From: Phytophthora sp. 'mugwort' | Lineage: Eukaryota > Oomycota > Peronosporomycetes > Peronosporales > Peronosporaceae | Direction: 5' to 3' | Assembly (NCBI GenBank): GCA_033558025.1 | Contig: JAUCEF010000002.1 | Location: 1,736,001 to 1,800,000, forward strand | DNA length: 64,000 nt | Part shown: positions 19,974 to 31,743 of the stretch, piece after piece | Position numbering within the stretch: position 1 is the stretch's first letter | Layout: each line of letters opens with the position of its first letter | Made by a program: the position numbers and the translations under genes | The notes under the pieces: model-generated | Databases searched by the model: none | The model's input: only the letters and a program-made list of their open reading frames with translations | What the model was told of the DNA's origin: nothing

Positions 19974-22900
19974 GTGGCGCCCAATATCCTCAGGGGCCTC
20001 CTACAAAGCCATACCTCCCCAGACTTCGTTCTGAACGACATGACTGAAGCCCATTTGGACACATGGACGAAGCAAGAACGCTACGAATGCCTGATCCAGA
20101 GTCTTGAACACTACGCTCGTCAACGAGAAGAAACCAATACGAAAACCGCGGACGGGGTAACGGGATGCATCAGAGACTTCCAACAACAAGCGGCGACAGA
20201 CATGGACGCACGCAATCTATTCCCAACATAAATGTGGAAAAGATCGAAACAACAAGGATTCGGAAATTCCCAGCTACTACGATTATGTCGGAAGTCAGAG
20301 CGCAAAACACTGGCATGCATGATCATAATGGCAACAGTGTGCAACGTAGAAATTCAGGCAATTGTGCAGAACGATAGCCGGACCTCCTCCCTGACAACGA
20401 TGGGGAAACTCGCGGCGCTTTTCGAACTCCTCAAAAAGAAGCCTAAAGTGCATGCTCTAATATGCTTGGCCGATTCAACCGGGCGGTGGGCCCAACTTGA
20501 AACAATGCTGGCGGGGTGGATTTGTTCGAGGATGCTGACATGGAAATATACGAGGGTTCGGAATCCCCCTCATACTAGAGTGTACAAATATCAATCCCAA
20601 CAACAGTCTCCCCAACAGGACTATTACAGTGAGTTATATAATACTGTTTGCCGCCGTTCCTGACCGACCACGCCGATCGAGAAACAGCAAATATTCGAGA
20701 ACGTTTGCATCCCAAAATTTAAAGGGGCTTTGCCACCAAGTCACGACGCCACTGGATGAGTGGATGACGACGGCGAAAAGGAAGCAAAAACCCCGAAGTT
20801 ACGTTTGTACAAGACACCCAACTCCATACTGAAAGTGAAATTCAGGAACAGCAAGAGCAATGGGAAAGAGCATGGAAGAGGAGAAAATTAAAAACCGCCA
20901 CTCAGCTACTGTACTACCACGATACTAAATCTGCTGGTCTGGGAATCCTGTTATCTTCGGAGCTCAGTGGCAGAATTAAACCATGGCAGAAAAATAGTTG
21001 GACACCTCGAGTAATGGGTTGAGCTGGATAAATGGCTACTTGTTAATCTGTACGCACCAATCGGGAACAAGAGCAGTTTTTCCTGGACTTAGAACCATGG
21101 ATATCTCAACACCAGTCGGTAATCATTGCAAGAGATTTCAACGGCGTTCTTTGTCCGCTAGGGATCGAAGACAAAAGAGAACAGCAGGTACAGGACTGAA
21201 TGAAAGTCCAGTCCACAAAAGAAATGCTGAGGAAACACGACTTCACAGATGCAATCGTGTTATCGAGACATTTAGATGATGAAGAAGAAGAGTCTGACCT
21301 GCTCAATTTTTTTACGTGCTGGAACAAAGCTGGAGCAAGTCGACTAGACCGCTACTACGTCAAGGGAGACCCTTATATCCAGGTCCAGTGGGTGGGAGCC
21401 AATGCCCCAGCCTGGAACTCGGATCATAAAGAGGTGCGCTTGGAACTTTCAGATGAGCAAAAACAAAAGATGAGCAGTACACCCCACCCCAGTACTACCC
21501 AATCACTAGCGGACGACTTATGCGAATCCAGAAAGCCATTGCCTCCCGGATATCAAAATTGATGAAAACATTCGAAGTTAGTGAACAACCAACCAAAGAT
21601 TGGGACAACATGATATTGAGCATGCAATGACTCCTTCAACAAGTCAAACGGGAGGATCAACGCCAATCCAAACGGTACTTCGAGAGCATCAGGGCAGCAA
21701 TAAGAACCTTATATGACTCTAGACAAGAAATACAAGCCGCAGAACGAGTAGAAGCGCACAAGACGGCGGCACGCTCTTTCGGCAGAAACCTGCAATCCTC
21801 AATGGAGAACACGCGATTATTTTCCAACGACACACTGACAGGCAACGCGACCAAACAATTTCAGCTATTGAACCGTCGGCAGGCCATTTCTACAACGACG
21901 ATTATCCGATCGAAGAAAGAATGGCGGCATAATGGAATCATCTTCTAGGAGTCTCGCACGCTACAACATTACCGGGGAAACTCCATGAACACTTCCATGA
22001 TTTCGTCAAAATTCCTCGACATCAGCAGCTCTCGGAAGCGAAATCTGACAAAATCGTCGTGCCAATACACAAAGGATAAACCAGAGCCGCAATTAATCAG
22101 CTAAAACGACACGAAAGCGGTGGATAACTGGGTTAAACCATGATTTTTATAAGGGGTTTTAAAGACGCACTTGCACCGGGGCTCACAAAGTTTAATGCGA
22201 TCCTCCAGGGCGATGACGTGCCGGAGTCATTTTTACAAGCGACTATAGTGCCTTTGCGGAAAAGGGAAGATTCGACGGATGCTATGGATTACAGGCCCAT
22301 TTATTTCCTGAACACCGTGTAGAAACGTTTCGACAGAATACTGGCAGACAGAGTACATGAAATTCTACTAAAACTGGTAAGTGAATCCCAACACGGTTTC
22401 GTCAGAGGCCGCTCGATTGACAAAGCAGCAACCATTTCTTAAACAGCAACAACCAAAAGCAAACAAAGTCCAAATGACGACTGGGAAGATGGAAGGGCTG
22501 CATTGTGTATTGACATACGTAAAGCTTATGACATGTTGGACAGACATTTCCTGCAATTAGTGCTACGAGCTTACGGATTCTCCAATTAATTTATCAAAGT
22601 GATAGGCTTGCTGCATGAGGGCACTACGGCACGTTTCCTCATCAACGGCATGACATCCCAAGACTGGACAATTAATTACTTAAATCCGGGGTTCGACAGG
22701 GCTGCCCATTAGCCCCGCTGCTATTTAATCTCGCAATTGGTATGCTGGCACAAACAATTAACAGGAACCCCAAGATACGTGGTATTCCAATAGCAGGAAC
22801 CAAAACTTTCCGCCACAAATTCACTGGTTTTGTCGTCGATAGCACCATTTTCCTGAAGACGATCAGGGGAATTGACACGGTGACGAAAGTATTAGACATA

Positions 22901-23911
22901 TTTGGAGAACTATCGGGCCTTTGCGTACGACCTCAGAAAAGTATATGATAGGCTTCAATACGGCCAATACTCCCACCAAATGGAACGGCTATCCTATATT
23001 GCAACCTCACGAAACAACACAACATTTGGGTTATTGGGTTGGAAACAGAGATACTACAAAGAAAACTGGGCCATGCGTATTGAAAAAATACAACGAAGAC
23101 TCTGAATAGCTACCACAATGAGCAACTCGATCATGCAGATGATCCATCTTTTCAATGCAGTGGCACTACCCGCTATCTTGGACACCGGGAAGCAATATAT
23201 CCCGTCCAAGAAGATATTGAAGAAGCTGGAACACATCCAGAAGAATTTCGTGTGGAGGGGGAAAACAGGAATTGACTCATCCAAGCATAAGCTTAGCCCT
23301 GCACTGATTTTTTCGCCGGTGAAAGCAGGAGATCTCGGCCTGCAGAATATTGCGAAGGCTCTTCAAGCTACGAGGTGTAATCTAGCAGATGCTGGCTATC
23401 AGGCCCAGACGATGCGTACAAAGCGGCGTGGCATATAGCCGTGCACCCTGGGTTAGCAATAACCCCATACCGCTGCCGATTTCGACCAGCAACTACAGAA
23501 ATGATTAGGAAAAAAATGATAGAAAGGAAAGGAGGGCCGAGAATAACGGCACAGTGTCTGGGAACTTGAGCTATGGGAGGCTCAGACTCGATCATTGCTC
23601 ACGCTGATCCCTGAACCGCCCAAATCTAACGCCGCGCAACCAACAACATCAAAATACGAGTCAAGTTACTGGATTGATGATGGAACTCTGGGTTACGCCA
23701 CAAACGACAACCCGTGGAGTCTCCAACTCCACAGGCAGCGAACTTCTTACTTCATTCACCGTGCAACGACGATGCGGCTATAATAGACAATAAGGGTAAA
23801 CTACTACGACAAAAAGACTTTTCAATGATGCGAATATGCAGCGTCCGGGAAATCATTACCTACAACGGTAGGGACTACAAGGACTGCGGAATTCACTCTA
23901 TTAAAATTAAT
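19974..23911 (+). mobile_element. LINE (APE endonuclease + RT), 5' portion
   Basis: A non-LTR retrotransposon in degraded frames. 19974-20660 is an ORF1-like helical stretch. 21060-21450 holds an apurinic-type endonuclease (ARDFNG, later SDHKEVRLEL). RT blocks follow: DVPESFLQATIVPL (22215), SQHGFVRGRSIDKA (22387), LCIDIRKAYDML (22503), GVRQGCPLAPLLFNL (22690) and GFVVDSTIF (22826), where the expected xDD site has lost its first Asp. The frame continues to about 23911 and the missing C-terminal part is found at 28010-28860, so about 4 kb was inserted. An L1/Tx1-type clade is likely but unproven. Confidence 0.78.
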
Positions 23912-24189
23912 TAACCCCTTGAACGCTAGAGCGTGGACCGTATATGTTACGAGAAAAGACTTAACGTGGACCGGTCCACGTTAAGCTTCTTATCATTTAG
24001 ATTTTGTATGACCCCTTACAATTTTTAAGTCAATGAGGGATAGGTAGAATACCCTTTCCCTCCCGACAGGTACTACCTGCGGGACAAAGATCGTACGCGT
24101 AGACAGGGACCATTACAATATAGAAAGTCAAAGGTAACAGGGGTGCATGCTCATCCCTTACATTGTTTTTCGCAGGTTTCAGATTGCCA

Positions 24190-24460
24190 CCATCCATTTC
24201 TCTCCCTCATTTACAGAATCGCCGCGTGGAGCACACACGGCCTTCCAGGCCAGGTGGCGGGAGCTCAGAAAGCTCGGGTGGACAGCAAGCAAGCCGACAG
24301 GCCTGCCCAACGACTACACGTATGTGGTGCCGGAAAGAAGAGGCGAGGCGGCGTCCGTGGGCAAGACTACTTCGTGGACGAAGAGGAACTGATGAAGCAC
24401 CTGGACAGCATCGACTTAGGTACGCTTTGGTGGAGGTACACGCGTCTGAAGTCGTACTAA
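24190..24460 (+). pseudogene. N-terminal domain of piggyBac transposase 1
   Basis: Two alternating frames give FQARWRELRKLGWTASKPTG, LPNDYTYVVP and GQDYFVDEEELMKHLDSIDL. This Trp/Arg-rich N-terminal block precedes the catalytic core in the oomycete piggyBac type and sits in the right place here. From 24550 to 25300 only acidic or Ser-rich linker scraps remain (for example GWDCEELTGEGEPYYVRHW). Assignment rests on position and general character. Confidence 0.45.
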
Positions 24461-25659
24461 CATACTGGGGTGTGCTGTAGCGGAACTAAGGACGCGAAAC
24501 GAGACGAGACTGTACCGACAAAGACGCCACCAAAGCAAACGAGTACAACGCCTGATGGAGGCACGTGCGAACGAACCTGGCAGCCCACGCCGAGATAGTG
24601 TCAATTCAACGGCAGTTAGTTTACGCCCCAACAGTCAACGCGGCAGATCGGACGAGGCGGGTACAGTTCAAACGCCCACAGGTAGGACTGAACCATGCGG
24701 TATGTACACGTTTGCGCCGTCTCTAATCATGTATTGTCCCGCTATCGTGTCTAGCAGGCGAATCCGACGAAGAAGAAGGCATCAGTTCGCCCTCTGCCCC
24801 AACGACACCTTCTCGCAGTTGGAGATCATTGAAGTTGTCTCGCCGTCAGCTCCTGTATGTACCCATTTAGCAATATCTGGCGCTCACTATGATGTATCTG
24901 CTCGATAACGTGTAGCACATTCATCCCAGACGCGGCGTAACCTAAGTAGTCATTTTGGGAGCGCTGCCGATGCACTTGCTCCGAGCCTGAATCGCATCAC
25001 TCAGTAGAAGATCTCCCAAGCGTAGACGAAGAGGCAAAAGACGACGGATCTCCAACTGATCAGGGTGCGTCAAAATTGTACATACAAGTTTGGCAACTGT
25101 GTTTAACATGTATGACCAATATATTCGATGGATGTAGTCGTTACCGGCCGTGCCGAGAACAGATCGGATCAATCGAAGTACGGATGCTTCGATTCAGATG
25201 GAGAGACCGACGAAGGCTCTGGCTGGGACTGCGAGGAACTTACTGGAGAGGGTGAACCGTACTACGTACGGCATTGGTGAAAATGCCCCCACCTCAGCCT
25301 GAGCTTCTTTTTTTATGCTTACTTGTGGAAGCTGTCGGGGCCGTAGACCGAATTACTACCGGGAACGTGGAAGCGCCGTTGCTGTGAAACATGGCAAAGC
25401 GGGGCTGAGCGCCGCCCAAGAAGAAGTAGCAGACGCCGTATGAATATCCTATGGGGCTTTACGAGCCGCGACCTTCGACAGCAATGATGACGGAGTATCC
25501 TAGGGTGTATAACGACGAACATGGACCTACCTCACGGGCGTTACAAGCTGCTGCCACGCCGTCCGACCTTCTTATATTTCATGCAGCCTGAACTACGGGA
25601 GGATATTGTGCGCCACAAAACCAGTTATCCCAACCTTCGCGGCCAAACCCCAACCATCG

Positions 25660-25748
25660 TCCGAAAGGTCTGGTCGGCCGGGGATTGAATCCTGGCCGCT
25701 TACGTCCAACACTGGATGCTTAACCAGCTGAGCTATATGAGCTCACTA
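25660..25748 (-). other. tRNA-derived SINE-like / tRNA pseudogene
   Basis: On the minus strand, TAGCTCAGCTGGTTAAGC is a near-perfect tRNA A box/D arm, and GATTCAATCCC about 35 nt later is a B-box-like T loop. The T stem has mismatches, no acceptor stem closes and the anticodon arm is irregular, so it is not a functional tRNA gene. It sits inside the piggyBac 1 gene region as an insertion. tRNA-derived SINEs are known in Phytophthora. Confidence 0.5.
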
Positions 25749-26040
25749 GTAGTAGGTGGCTCACTGCCACCTGGTTCATCGGGTTATATTTGTTTTTGTA
25801 TAGACCCCATCAGAAACGTCCTGCAAATGTCCAACTCGGCCCAGAGACGTCTCGGGACGTCCACCAGTTTCCTCCTGGACACTAAAATGGTTTTTTCGGG
25901 TACCCACTTTCGAGAAAATGGACCATTTTTGGACACCAATTGGATATTTCGTACCCAATATTTGGGTGCACATGACCCAAATCGATCCCAAATAGCCAAG
26001 TAGGGTAGCTAAGTAGGCTGCTTACTAGCCTTAAAGTGTG

Positions 26041-26660
26041 ATGTATTTTGTTAACCGGGAGGACATTGTGGGGTCTAGCAACAATTACTGCTCTGAGAAG
26101 CTGGATGAGCGGGTTGAAGGCATTTACAACAAGCAAGTTGCCCCAGAGAAGAAACATCCTGAGTTCAAGCGCAAGGAGCGCGACAGAATCAGAGCCGACC
26201 TCAACAAGATTAAAAACATATCTGATCGGGAGCTGTGTATCTTTATCGGGCTGCTGATTGCTCTCACCGTTTGCCCACATAAAGAAAAACTGGAGACTCA
26301 CTGGAAGACGACTACCGAAGGCGCAATACCGCGAGGGTGCTATGGCCCGTTCATGGTGCGAGACCGATTCATGCACCTGTCAAAAAATCTTCACTTCAGT
26401 GATAATTCAGCTCCGGAGGCTCTCAAAGATCGAGCGTGGCAGTTCCGGCCCGTCATCAACTCCCTGCAGCAACGATTCCAGACTGGTTACCTGCCGCCAC
26501 CTACGATGGCCTTCGACGAGGCCATGTTGCCGTCCCAGTCAAGCTTCAATCGAATGCGAGTGTTTATGAAAGACAAACCGCATCGCTGGGGAACGGAGTT
26601 ATTCATGTTGTGTTGCTCTACGACTGCGTATTGCATCAGGTATGTCTCGAGTGGTCCTTC
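26041..26660 (+). pseudogene. piggyBac transposase 1 catalytic core, N-terminal half
   Basis: Encodes IFIGLLIALTVCPHKEK, DRFMHLSKNLHFSDN, DRAWQFRPVINSLQQRF, FDEAMLPSQSSFNRMRVF and MKDKPHRWGTELFML, the DDE_Tnp_1_7 (piggyBac) order. FDEA carries the first catalytic Asp. The frame stays open to 26691, but after YCIR it becomes unrelated. A GTATGT donor-like site lies at that point, and the middle of the core (YHL, VDNFYTS-type blocks with further Asp residues) is missing before 26740. Truncated. Confidence 0.8.
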
Positions 26661-26739
26661 GGGGCTACTCGAGTTTTTCTTTTGGTGCTAAAGTACCCTT
26701 ATCGTGGACCAGACATACTAACGCGTGCTCTAATATGTA

Positions 26740-27600
26740 CAAGACAAGTTCGAGGACACTGATGGGTGGCGTCGATGTCCGTGATCAGCTTCGCTTAAAA
26801 AGGTAAGTACCACTATGATGTATGTACACCTTATGCCTCAATGCTAAATGTGTATGTACATGATGTTCACAGGTACTCGCTGCAACGATCAAATACAAGA
26901 AGTATTTGCAAGTCCCTGTTTCTCGGACTGCTTGACCTTGCGGTGATCAATGCTCTACGTCTTCTACAATGCGTGGTGCTGCTGATGGAATGAGGAAACT
27001 CATCCATGTGATGTTTCTCAAGCAAATACACTTAGAGTTCTTCCAGCTCCGCGACGAAGACTGGTTTGCGCTGCTCAATAACACCGACTCCACCCATCGA
27101 AGCAGCGCACGAAATCATCGTCGGCAGGGCACAACCGCGTCCAGAATGACGAGTGGCGGCCCGGCAACAACCAGATTGTCCGCAAGAGGAGGACGCGTGT
27201 GTGCAAGGCGTGCTCGCTGCTAAAGGGGTCCGACGACGTGTAGGGCGGGGACTCCTCGATATACTGCAGTGATTGCAAGCTCACCACAACGTCGAAGCGA
27301 CCTCAAGCCTGGCGAGTGCTCCTGTGCGACAAAGCCCGGCGTAAGTATAATGGCGTGCCGATGAGCTGCTTTGATATATGGCGCCACGTGTGGAGAAACG
27401 GGACCCTGCTGCCGGCGCTGGCGCGCACGCGTAAGATCCGCGCCCGCACACCTGCCAATAACCATGCTGAGGAAAGTGCTGAGATGAAGAGTGGGGCGTC
27501 AGGCGCAGAATCAAGTGAAGATGAAGACCTGAGCGAGCCGGAGTCAGGAGGAGGGCGTCGTCGACAAAAGTGTGCGTGCACAGCCGAAGCTGCGGACTAA
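26740..27600 (+). pseudogene. piggyBac transposase 1 C-terminal region with zinc-finger-like tail
   Basis: RTLMGGVDVRDQLRLKR is the conserved piggyBac block with the last catalytic Asp. A 71-bp intron (GTAAGT to CACAG, about 26802-26872) separates it from YSLQRS, KSLFLGLLDLAVINALR and MFLKQIHLEFFQLRDEDW. The tail has RVCKACSLLKG and YCSDC, the Cys pairs of the C-terminal piggyBac zinc finger, then SCFDIWRHVWRNG and an acidic end. At least one in-frame TAG (near 27241) and several shifts break it. Confidence 0.7.
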
Positions 27601-28009
27601 GAAAATGTTGCCTCCATAGTGTTGTGTTGCTTTAAGTATAGTAGTAGTGTCTGGTTTTGTCACGGTATACTCGCTGATAGCATCTGCGTTGGTACATCTC
27701 GATTTTGTACTGTATCGCGAGGCTTTATCCATCGCTTTAGACAGCTTTTGTCCGCATACATACACGTTTGTTGATAATACTGTAAATAGAGCACTCCTTA
27801 TCCTGAATATACACGATAAACGAGGAGCCGGATAAGCAGGTGTAGGTTTACGATGCGCCTATATAGCATACGCGATATCAATATCTATAGAATTTTGTAT
27901 AGTAACCCTTACCCAGACATACAAGTTGTTTTAGGCGGATGGGGAGAGCCTGGATGGCTGGACGTGGAAACTAGCCTGGATCGATGGAGATTACCAATAA
28001 TGTAATACT
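27601..28009. other. AT-rich interval at the piggyBac/LINE boundary
   Basis: No coding signal. The right terminus of the piggyBac-bearing insertion should be here or just beyond, but no TTAA-flanked CCCCT end was seen. Confidence 0.4.
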
Positions 28010-28860
28010 GTCGAGAATTACAAGCATGGGATCGAACAGTTGGATTTAGTTTCACCGCGAGCCCCCGGATCAGTATATACCCTTGGAACACTCACTCAGA
28101 GACGTATGCAACTCACATTGCAAAGGCTCTGCTGGAACAGAGAACCAACGAGCAAAATTACACAGATATTACAACTTGACACCTTTAATAGGGCGGATTC
28201 AAACCCGAGCACCAAACTCGGTTTGGGGACAAACAGCTCTGAACAGAGTCCAGAGCAACTTTGGAATCGAGAAGGACTGTATATTGACTACCAGAATTGA
28301 ACGTTCTATCGGATCGCTTTAGGAGCACTAAACCTGAGGCATGATGGATGGCCACAGGACCGCCAATGCCCAGATCCAGAATGCCCCTGCATGGAAGAAA
28401 TGATTGACCACGTCATTTGGAATTGCGCCAAAGCGCAAACGGCATGGTGATCATGGATAACCTTGTGGAAGGGAGAACAAAGTACAGAGACTCAACTACA
28501 ATAGCTCCGATCAGCGGTGACCAGGAGGGCGGCGCCACCAATTACTATTACTTTCCTCAATAGTCCACCAGTGTGTCGGGCAATGGGCATAGCATCCCAA
28601 TGCTATGAACCGTGGCAGATCTGGTCAACGACAACATCCGCAATGCTTTGGAGACTACGAGTGATACTGTTTTCAACGATAAACACAGCAATGAAGAAGT
28701 TACGCGAGCCGCAGTACAAATTGCAGGCAATTTCCAAGTCCAAGCAATGGTAAAACCTCTTTGGGATCATATACGGTACAGCTCTGATATTGGATCGAAC
28801 GAAAAGACTCTGACAGTGATCAGGCTAAACAGAGTTGAAGCAGCATCAGTGAGGTAAGCG
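28010..28860 (+). mobile_element. LINE 3' portion with C-terminal zinc knuckle
   Basis: Continues the LINE interrupted at 23911. It encodes GMMDGHR-type scraps and, in another frame, LRHDGWPQDRQCPDPECPC then MEEMIDHVIWNCAKAQTAW. The Cys-Cys-Cys-His-Cys spacing (28365-28432) is the zinc knuckle found after RT in L1/Tx1-like LINEs. Frameshifts and a TGA follow the knuckle. No poly-A tail is visible. Confidence 0.65.
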
Positions 28861-29235
28861 GACGTGTATTAATCTCTCCCGGAGTTTGCTATCACTAAGC
28901 TACCTGCTTGTTCTGGAACAGCTTTATCCTTTAGAAAGGAATAAGTAGTTGTGGATTCTCCTGTTACTGCTCTTCGTCGTCCTCCCTGCCCTCCTCGTCC
29001 GATGTGTCGGACGGCACCTCGGCAATGCAGGTGCATCATCATCAGAGTCATCGGCGATGTCATCCGGTATCTCGACCGGCAGGGCAGTTGGATTCGTTCG
29101 CGTGGTGGACGGCGCGCGCGTCCACGGGGAACGTCGGCAAGGCGCTAAATATACTCAGATGAGAGTGTCTTGATCACACCTCGAAAGTCGCTATACTAGG
29201 CAAGGCTTAGAAAGCGATTGTTCAGCTCCCTGTTA
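28861..29235. other. Interval with unassigned retroelement-like frame
   Basis: On the minus strand 29110-28940 reads PVEIPDDIADDSDDDAPALP followed by an Arg-rich segment, the sort of acidic/basic linker seen in LTR-element polyproteins. Not assignable to a family. Confidence 0.3.
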
Positions 29236-29600
29236 AATTGTAACGGGGTTACACGAAGATAACACGAATGTAGCCGTGCTACGTGTCACCTTGCAGTAAG
29301 TGGTACTTGCTACCACTTGTATTAATTCGATTTCAGTACGTGGCCGCAGGGCCACTGGATATGCATTTGACTAGGTTAAACTATGGTAGATAGTTAGAGT
29401 CATACATTTACACCACAGGCGGCTGTGCCGCAGATAAGCGAACAAATAACAGTTCAGTTTTAGCATTAAAGAGAGTATTGCCCTAGATTTCGGAATATTG
29501 AGTCTTTGAATCTCTAATGGTGTAACTAGAGTGATCTAAGCCTCTGCGGAGACCTTAGAGTTAGAATAACCATAGCTAAGACTCGGGGAGTCATACGTCT
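29236..29600 (+). repeat. Possible solo LTR beginning TGTAACGGGGTTACA
   Basis: Starts at about 29235 with TGTAACGGGGTTACACG, shares its core with 16209 and 18580, is non-coding and AT-rich, and runs into MULE sequence. A right end and target duplication were not identified, so this is tentative. Confidence 0.35.
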
Positions 29601-29612
29601 TCCTCTGATGAA

Positions 29613-30705
29613 CTACGCTACGCAGCCCCGCTGCATAAACCTTTCCAGAGGATTAATCGTGCGTGCCACGAGCTCGTTGTTCAGACCGGCCACGTTCCAC
29701 ACGCTCACGTCGTACTGCTCCAGCCACGTCCGCTGGAAATACCCCCAGAAGCCACGCCACTTTGTTTTCGAGTACTCAATCCCAGCCACGTCGCAGCGCT
29801 GTTGAATCTCTCGCTTCACCCACTTGATGCCGCGCTCGATAAACTTGTGCTTAACGACTATTAGCATGTCGAGGACCCCACGGGTCACAACAATAGAGCA
29901 CTCTTCCTCCGGAATCATCAATCGCTTCATGGCCCGTCTGAGCGTCTACTTCAGGTGGAAGAGACAACCAATAACGATCGCTTTAGGAAACTGCGTCTGC
30001 ACGACATCGATTAGAGCACTCTCGAAGTCGCACACAACTGCTGCTGGCTTAAGCTGCTGGCTTAAGCTGCTGACCCGTGTCTTGCACTACAAAATGTACC
30101 ATGTCCCAAAATGAATCTCCACTGCGAGAAGTGCTTAACACGTAGTAGACAGGTACAAACAGCCCCGAAACCCGGTCGTGCAGCATGAAAATGACGCACT
30201 GTTTGTAGCCAGGTGGTACACAACGGAATGTACCGTCGACGAAAATCATAGTCTTGTGGTAGCGCAGTAGGTTAACAAGCGATGGGTGCGCCCAGCCAAT
30301 TACGACTAATAGTCGTGTGGGCTTGCTGAGGTTCTCTTGGTTAATGGTGACATAGTGAAACGGAAAAAGGAGACAGCTTCGTTCAACGCCGTGCAAGGTG
30401 GCGGGATTTCGATTGCTCCATGAACATCTCCCCTGAAGTGCCGGCTCCTTGCTTAGTGCACACGGCGAAGAACTTGAGCCTCAAATAGCCCGTGGACGAT
30501 GTGCTCATTCTTGTCACCATAAAACTCGTCCCACACAGCTTCCCATGGGCGCCGCGCAGGAAGCGCGACTGTTCGACAGCCATGTGTCTCCTCTGTCCTT
30601 CATTGCGCTAGTGGCGTCTCTGAGACTAGTTCCAGCAGCATCGACGTTACGGCAGGTATGGGGGCGGCCAGCGGTGTAACCCATGGTGCTGATGAAGAAC
30701 GCCAT
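29613..30705 (-). pseudogene. MULE transposase 1, frameshifted
   Basis: From right to left: HIVHGLFEAQVLRRVH, HFRGDVHGAIEIPP, IGWAHPSLVNLLRYHKTMI, FVDGTFRCVPPGYKQCV (first catalytic Asp), VPVYYVLSTSRSGDSFWDMV, then after a frameshift and a short GGCTTAAGCTGCT duplication near 30047, VVCDFESALIDVVQTQFPKA (second Asp) and MKRLMIPEEECSIVV. This is the MULE DDE order. Stops upstream of the core and the duplication show it is dead. Confidence 0.78.
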
Positions 30706-31128
30706 CGTGTCAAGACAGCCTTGACGCCAGTGGCTGCATGGTAAAATATCTTCCTCGACGACGCCCAGGCACGCGCGTACTTGAAGTCAAGAAAGTAGCA
30801 CGTGGATATCTCTTGACGCACTCGACGCCTCATACGGCCTCGTATGGCGCTGCCTGGAGGTCCAACATCGCCTGAAGGCCCAGGAGTACTCGGGAGATAC
30901 ATCGTTGGCGCCTGCATGTTACCAAATGAGCCCTCCTTCATGCTTAACCTCATTGACCGAGGCTACACGTGCCTACTTGCGACCGTGCCTTTTCAGATCT
31001 CAAAGCCAATCCCTGCCAAAATGGTATATGTTCAAGAAGCAGATCTGTACCATATATGAGCCAGCGCTGGAAGAGAACCCAGCTAAGCGAACTTTCAAGG
31101 ACTATGCCTGGATATCTGCTAAAGAATA
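30706..31128. other. Interval with unassigned short frames
   Basis: Plus-strand frames end in KWYMFKKQICTIYEPALEEN and a TAA near 31129. A retroelement origin is possible, but nothing diagnostic is visible. Confidence 0.3.
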
Positions 31129-31632
31129 ATGAACACCGTGGCACAGAACCCAACGCCGACAACCATGACAGCGTGGATTCTGGACACCGCCTACAAGACC
31201 AACGGCACCAGAAAGTGGAACGGTGGCTGGGTATTATACACACTTAAAAGTGATACTACGTGGGAAGCCACCCAAGCAGGCAGCATGTACTCAGCCAGTC
31301 CGGACAACCAGGCCGCGATTGCAGCACAAGTGATTCGCCAAGGCATTCAAAGTCTAGCAGCAGAAACGGCAGTGCAGCAAGTATTCTTACGCATCAATAC
31401 CCTGGACAAGACAATCCGAAAACAAGTGAACCAAGAAGACAGCAACTTGGACGCTCTCCGACAATCCATGAACAACCTTTTTGGAATCCTATGGAAACAC
31501 CAACCCAAGCCCGTCTCAAAGCCGCAAAACCCCTCGCAATCAGAGGCGCCAACAAGAAATACGACTTGCGGAACAACCAGCAGAGCGTCATTAACGAGTA
31601 TATTCAAAAGGCGGTGCCGCAACACTCCCTGA
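31129..31632 (+). CDS. Unrecognised open frame, possibly retroelement-derived
   Basis: A 167-residue frame from ATG 31129. The start (TAWILDTAYKTNGTRKWNGG then WVLYTLKSD) loosely recalls an RNase H beta-hairpin with Asp. The middle (RINTLDKTIRKQVNQEDSNL then DALRQSMNNLFGIL) is coiled-coil-like, and the end is Pro/Ser/Thr-rich. A second frame from 31500 to 31715 continues with similar composition, suggesting a shift. LINE debris is the likeliest explanation, but I do not recognise a family. Confidence 0.3.
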   Translation: MNTVAQNPTPTTMTAWILDTAYKTNGTRKWNGGWVLYTLKSDTTWEATQAGSMYSASPDNQAAIAAQVIRQGIQSLAAETAVQQVFLRINTLDKTIRKQVNQEDSNLDALRQSMNNLFGILWKHQPKPVSKPQNPSQSEAPTRNTTCGTTSRASLTSIFKRRCRNTP

Positions 31633-31743
31633 GTGCTGCAGGCACTCCCAGAGAGACCCAAGACATAGTCTCGCGTCTTAGTACCTATCAGGCTTCTATA
31701 GAAAACAAAACATAACCAAAACCAAATAGAAGGCCCCATTCGA

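Larger units (their letters stand above)
23911..27600 (+). mobile_element. piggyBac-type element 1 (left end recognised)
   Basis: Left terminus TTAACCCCTTGAACG at 23911-23925, directly abutting LINE sequence. The core CGTGGACCG occurs at 23932-23940 and twice more, in opposite orientations, inside a perfect 26-bp palindrome at 23960-23985, as expected for subterminal transposase-binding repeats. The interior encodes a piggyBac transposase in pieces. No matching right terminus (inverted CCCCTTGAA plus TTAA) was found before LINE sequence resumes near 27,900-28,000, so the right end is lost or mutated. Confidence 0.65.

Noticed and set aside
25660..25748. Functional tRNA gene
   Set aside because: A and B boxes are good, but the T stem mismatches, D stem is short by a base and no acceptor helix forms.
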